Positions 6,521 through 9,206 of a stretch of 9,206 bases of DNA are shown here, piece after piece. The position numbers and the translations under genes are program-made. Location of the stretch: contig WTJL01000019.1 in NCBI GenBank assembly GCA_011524845.1, positions 1-9,206 of the forward strand, in the 5' to 3' direction. Below the pieces are notes generated by a model. That model was not told the origin of the DNA. It searched no databases and saw nothing but the letters and a program-made list of their open reading frames with translations. How positions within the stretch are numbered: position 1 is the first letter of the stretch; each line of letters opens with the position of its first letter. The DNA is from Flavobacteriales bacterium. Lineage in GTDB: Bacteria > Bacteroidota > Bacteroidia > Flavobacteriales_D > Sanyastnellaceae.

Positions 6521-7225
6521 TTAGCCCTCGAAGCAAAAGGACAACACGAAGCTTCTGGTGCGCAAAAAGTCGAGTGGATTCGCGTAGTTGCTGTCGTCGG
6601 GAATCAACACGTTGCGAAGTCCGTGCTCTGTTTTGGCTTGAATGGCCAGCTTGAAAAAGGGCAAGAAGATGTCGATGCCGGCACCCACATCCGCAGCCAA
6701 GTTGCCGGAACGCAGGCGAAGGATGTTGTCCGTTTGGAGTTGTTGGTTGACGTCTTCTTGAGACTGAAAGTCTCTCGCGTATTTCACACCAAACAGGGCG
6801 TAGGCCGCCACATTGTCGACGCGGTCTGTCCTCCACTTCAAAAGGAGAGGGATGTCCAAGTTCACCGCTTCTGTGCGCTTCACCACGTCGTTGCTTCCTT
6901 CAAAGGAATAGTTCAACCCTCGGTCTTGGAAACTCAATCCTGGCACAAACCTCAACCGCAGGTGACGGGTCAAGGTGTACGAGGCCATCAGGTGCATGTT
7001 GAAGCCGGCCTGCGGCATGTTGGCCACGCCGCGAAAATCCTCGGCCAAGCTGTCGGCGATGGCGAAGTTGAAGTCGCTTTGGTTTCCGGAAAGGATGAAT
7101 CCAAAGTGGTAAGGGCGGGCGTCAAAGTTGGGCAGGTTTTTCCGTCCACGCTGGCCGTATGCACTGTCCATGCCCAACACGGTGAACAGGAGCAACACAC
7201 AAAGAGGAGAGAGAAAACGCATCAT
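6521..7225 (-). CDS. porT: PorT-family outer-membrane protein of the type IX secretion system
   Basis: A 234-residue predicted outer-membrane beta-barrel. It has a signal peptide (about 1-24, cleavage likely after AYG, before Gln25). The mature start contains NLPNFDARPYHFGFILSGN (30-48), which matches the beginning of mature PorT/SprT proteins (NLP...D.RP.HFGF). Alternating amphipathic strands follow, including HLMASYTLTRHLRLRFVPGL (78-97) and VNLDIPLLLKWR (121-132). The chain ends in a hydrophobic, Phe-containing strand (FVLSFCFEG). PorT is required for type IX secretion and gliding-related export in characterised Bacteroidota; its exact position in the secretion complex is not well defined. 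Two consecutive ATGs (7225 and 7222) can start the gene. It sits 19 bases after the upstream membrane-protein gene and 9 bases before the yigZ-like gene. A generic porin-like beta-barrel relative cannot be fully excluded, but the N-terminal motif and length favour PorT. Confidence 0.85.
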   Translation of the reverse strand: MMRFLSPLCVLLLFTVLGMDSAYGQRGRKNLPNFDARPYHFGFILSGNQSDFNFAIADSLAEDFRGVANMPQAGFNMHLMASYTLTRHLRLRFVPGLSFQDRGLNYSFEGSNDVVKRTEAVNLDIPLLLKWRTDRVDNVAAYALFGVKYARDFQSQEDVNQQLQTDNILRLRSGNLAADVGAGIDIFLPFFKLAIQAKTEHGLRNVLIPDDSNYANPLDFLRTRSFVLSFCFEG

Positions 7226-7231
7226 GCGGAA

Positions 7232-7267
7232 CGAAGGTACATCATCACAACGTCGAAAGTCCCCAAA
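7232..7267 (-). promoter_or_regulatory. Possible internal promoter for porT
   Basis: On the minus strand TACCTTCG (7239-7232) differs from the Bacteroidota -7 box TAnnTTTG at one position and ends six bases before the first porT ATG. TTTG (7267-7264) lies 24 bases further upstream, slightly beyond the usual spacing. This could give porT its own near-leaderless transcript within the operon. Motif match only. Confidence 0.3.
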
Positions 7268-7820
7268 TCTGATGCAAGAGCACCGTGGCGCACAACCCCA
7301 AAATCACGGCAGCGAAGAGGTAGGTCAGCAACGACAGCACCACGGTCACACCGCCTGACAGCATCCAATGGATTTGACTGGTGGCTTGCTCGCGGTAGGT
7401 GTCTCGGTCTGGCAGCGCGTGACCCTCGTCCATGTTTTGAGACGCGACAAAGGCAGCGTAGGCCTCTTCAGAGCTCGTGTTCTCTTCGATTTGGGCCAAA
7501 CGCAGCGCTTTCCGCAACTCTGTGGAAGAACGGTCCACCACGTGGTTCCACATCCAAACGGACGCAGCAGCCAGAAGGGCGTACAGCACGAGTGGCTTCG
7601 TCAGTTGTTTGAAGTCGCCCCAAAAAGAACGTGTGCTCGTCCGTCCGCGAACCATCCAAAAGGAGCCAAGGACAGCCAGAAGCGTGAGGGCCGACCAGTG
7701 GTACATGCCTCCCAAGGCCACGAGGCGCTCGGCGTTGACCGGTCCGGCCAAGGCCCATTTGAACGCAAAGTATCCCGCCGCCAAAAGCAACGGCACACCC
7801 ATCAAGGAGGACTTGCGCAT
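7245..7820 (-). CDS. Four-helix integral membrane protein, possibly DUF4199-like
   Basis: 191 residues with no enzymatic motif that I recognise. Predicted membrane helices are at about 7-24, 41-57, 75-93 and 153-182, the last being long enough to be one extended or two short helices. Between helices 3 and 4 lies a polar, acidic segment of about 55 residues (95-150) rich in Glu, Asp and Arg. This layout, with a short FWGDFKQLTKP stretch before helix 3, recalls the DUF4199 membrane proteins of Bacteroidota, but I cannot confirm that by eye. No signal peptidase cleavage site is evident, so inner-membrane location is likely. It begins 6 bases after the rho stop codon and ends 19 bases before porT, so it is almost certainly cotranscribed with rho. 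Function is unknown; the position gives at most a weak hint of a link to the envelope. Confidence 0.75.
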   Translation of the reverse strand: MRKSSLMGVPLLLAAGYFAFKWALAGPVNAERLVALGGMYHWSALTLLAVLGSFWMVRGRTSTRSFWGDFKQLTKPLVLYALLAAASVWMWNHVVDRSSTELRKALRLAQIEENTSSEEAYAAFVASQNMDEGHALPDRDTYREQATSQIHWMLSGGVTVVLSLLTYLFAAVILGLCATVLLHQIWGLSTL

Positions 7821-7826
7821 GTGAGT

Positions 7827-9206
7827 TTACCCGTTCATGGACGCCAGGAAGTCCTCGTTGTTGCGGCTTCCTTCCACCCGGTCTTTGACAAATTCCATGG
7901 CTTCCACACTGTTCATGTCGGCCAAGTGTTTGCGCAAAATCCAAATGCGCTGCAGGTCGGCTTTGTCCATGAGCAGGTCTTCGCGTCGCGTGCCTGAGGC
8001 CAAAATGTCGATGGCTGGGTAGATGCGGCGGTTGGAAATGCGGCGGTCGAGCTGCAATTCCATGTTGCCCGTTCCCTTGAATTCTTCGAAGATGACTTCG
8101 TCCATTTTGGACCCCGTTTCCGTCAAAGCAGTGGCAATGATGGACAGGGAACCGCCGTTTTCAATGTTGCGCGCCGCGCCAAAGAAGCGCTTGGGCTTCT
8201 GAAGGGCGTTGGCTTCCACACCACCGGACAGGATCTTGCCGGAAGATGGGCTGACAGTGTTGTAGGCACGTGCAAGACGGGTGATGGAATCGAGCAAAAT
8301 GCAGACGTCGTGTCCGCATTCCACCATGCGCTTGGACTTCTCCAAGACGAGGTTGGCGATCCGCACGTGACGGTCTGCAGGTTCGTCGAAGGTCGATGCA
8401 ATCACTTCCGCATTCACGCTGCGCTTCATGTCCGTCACCTCCTCGGGACGTTCGTCGATGAGCAAAATGATGAGGTAGACCTCGGGGTGGTTCAGGCTGA
8501 TGGCGTTGGCCACGTCTTTGAGCAAGGTGGTCTTTCCTGTCTTGGGCTGAGACACAATCATGCCACGTTGGCCCTTGCCGATGGGGGCAAAGAGGTCCAT
8601 GAGACGCGTGCTCACGGTGCCGCGAGCCGTGCTCAACTTGAAACGTTCCTGAGGGAACAGAGGCGTCAAAAATTTGAAGGGCACACGGTTCTTGATCCAC
8701 TCTGGGCTACGGCCGTTCACGCTTTTGACGTCGATGAGGGGGTAGTACTTCTCTCCAATCCGTGGGGGGCGAATGCCTGCCACCACCGTGTCGCCTGTCT
8801 GAAGGCCAAACTGCTTCAGCTGTTTGGCTGAAATGTAGACGTCGTCAGGGGAGTTCAAGTAGTTGTAGTCGGCGGACCGCAGGAACGCGTAGCCTTCTTG
8901 TTGGACTTCCACGACGCCTTCGGTTTGCACCAAGCCGTCAAAGTCGAAGCCGTGTTCTTCCGGCTCAGAGAGGAACGGGTCCTTTCGGTTGTTGCGGTTG
9001 TTGCGGTTGTTGCGGTCGTTTCGATCGTTCCGGTTGTTGCGATCGTTGCGGTTGTTGCGGTCGCCTCGGTTGTTGCGGTCGCCACGGTTGTTGCGGTCTC
9101 CTCGGTCGCCGCGGTCGTTGCCCGACTTGTCGTTGCCTGCGTTGTCCGATCTTCCTTCGCCACCTTCTTTCGATCCACCTTCACGACGGCGACGGTCGCG
9201 CCGTTC
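7827..9206 (-). CDS. rho: Transcription termination factor Rho with disordered N-terminal insertion, 5' end missing
   Basis: The reading frame is open through the right edge, so the N-terminus (normally the Rho_N helical domain) is outside. 459 residues are visible; positions count from the edge. Residues 1-74 are highly charged and low complexity, ending in NNR/NDR/GDR repeats. A cold-shock-type RNA-binding domain follows (about 92-165, with [16 protein letters not shown]), then the RecA-like ATPase core: Walker [12 protein letters not shown] (219-229), the catalytic region [13 protein letters not shown] (248-260), Walker [15 protein letters not shown] (303-316), the [20 protein letters not shown] stretch (327-346), and [20 protein letters not shown] (378-397). 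Rho is a homohexameric RNA-DNA helicase that terminates untranslated transcripts. A TTG at 8933 could be taken for a start, but it lies inside continuous coding sequence and would delete the insertion and the normal N-terminus. The gene heads an apparent operon with the membrane protein, porT and yigZ-like genes. Confidence 0.97.
   Translation of the reverse strand, partial: ERRDRRRREGGSKEGGEGRSDNAGNDKSGNDRGDRGDRNNRGDRNNRGDRNNRNDRNNRNDRNDRNNRNNRNNRKDPFLSEPEEHGFDFDGLVQTEGVVEVQQEGYAFLRSADYNYLNSPDDVYISAKQLKQFGLQTGDTVVAGIRPPRIGEKYYPLIDVKSVNGRSPEWIKNRVPFKFLTPLFPQERFKLSTARGTVSTRLMDLFAPIGKGQRGMIVSQPKTGKTTLLKDVANAISLNHPEVYLIILLIDERPEEVTDMKRSVNAEVIASTFDEPADRHVRIANLVLEKSKRMVECGHDVCILLDSITRLARAYNTVSPSSGKILSGGVEANALQKPKRFFGAARNIENGGSLSIIATALTETGSKMDEVIFEEFKGTGNMELQLDRRISNRRIYPAIDILASGTRREDLLMDKADLQRIWILRKHLADMNSVEAMEFVKDRVEGSRNNEDFLASMNG
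8985..9119 (-). repeat. In-frame degenerate 9-bp tandem repeats encoding (N/D/G)-(N/D)-R triplets in Rho
   Basis: About fifteen three-codon units encode Asn-Asn-Arg, Asn-Asp-Arg and Gly-Asp-Arg in the rho reading frame. Three perfect copies of the plus-strand unit GTTGTTGCG stand side by side at 8988-9014; others differ by one to three bases. All units keep the frame and place Arg at every third residue. The pattern is consistent with expansion by slippage under selection for composition. Confidence 0.9.

Noticed and set aside
6314..7612. A 432-codon plus-strand open frame across yigZ, porT and the membrane-protein gene.
   Set aside because: It overlaps three well-supported genes on the other strand and has no coherent domain.
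8931..8933. TTG as the start codon of rho.
   Set aside because: The frame continues upstream to the window edge with a composition typical of Bacteroidota Rho insertions, and starting here would cut into the RNA-binding domain boundary.
8985..9119. CRISPR-like or regulatory repeat array.
   Set aside because: Units are 9 bp, contiguous without spacers, and keep the rho reading frame, so they are coding repeats.
8855..9184. A minus-strand frame encoding a Thr/Ala-rich low-complexity peptide.
   Set aside because: It is the repeat tract of rho read in another frame; the rho frame continues without a break through it.

Overview
The window looks like a compact, fairly GC-rich chromosomal segment of a Bacteroidota bacterium, most likely Flavobacteriales-like. 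Four things support this: a PorT-type outer-membrane protein of the type IX secretion system (T9SS), a large secreted protein with a T9SS C-terminal sorting domain, a Rho factor with a long Asn/Arg/Asp-rich disordered insertion, and upstream boxes resembling the Bacteroidota -33/-7 promoter (TTG ... TAnnTTTG) in place of clear Shine-Dalgarno sequences. I see no mobile element, CRISPR array, tRNA or rRNA. No gap between genes exceeds about 106 bases.

Layout from left to right. (1) Positions 1-2152, minus strand: mtaB (tRNA ms2t6A37 methylthiotransferase) followed 18 bases later by a divergent lgt homologue that runs off the left edge. (2) Positions 2153-2258: a divergent intergenic region with a good promoter for mtaB, a weaker candidate for the plus-strand gene, and a perfect 7-bp hairpin. 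(3) Positions 2259-5078, plus strand: a 939-residue exported protein with seven FG-GAP/VCBS calcium-loop repeats, an ASPIC/UnbV domain, Ig-like modules and a T9SS type A tail. It ends in a strong intrinsic terminator. (4) Positions 5143-5910, plus strand: a class I SAM-dependent methyltransferase starting five bases after that terminator. (5) Positions 5912-9206, minus strand: a tightly packed run read right to left as rho (5' end outside the window), a four-helix membrane protein, porT and a YigZ/IMPACT-family gene. The last meets the methyltransferase tail to tail with one base between them.

Functionally the segment mixes housekeeping genes (tRNA modification, lipoprotein maturation, transcription termination) with envelope genes. 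PorT belongs to the machinery that would export proteins such as the 939-residue protein, although the two lie in separate transcription units. I found no clearly undescribed multi-gene system. The points most worth a second look are the low-complexity Rho insertion, the active-site substitutions in the Lgt homologue, the promoter boxes lying almost on the start codons (possible leaderless mRNAs), the back-to-back divergent promoters with a leader hairpin, and the coupling of rho to porT in one apparent operon.
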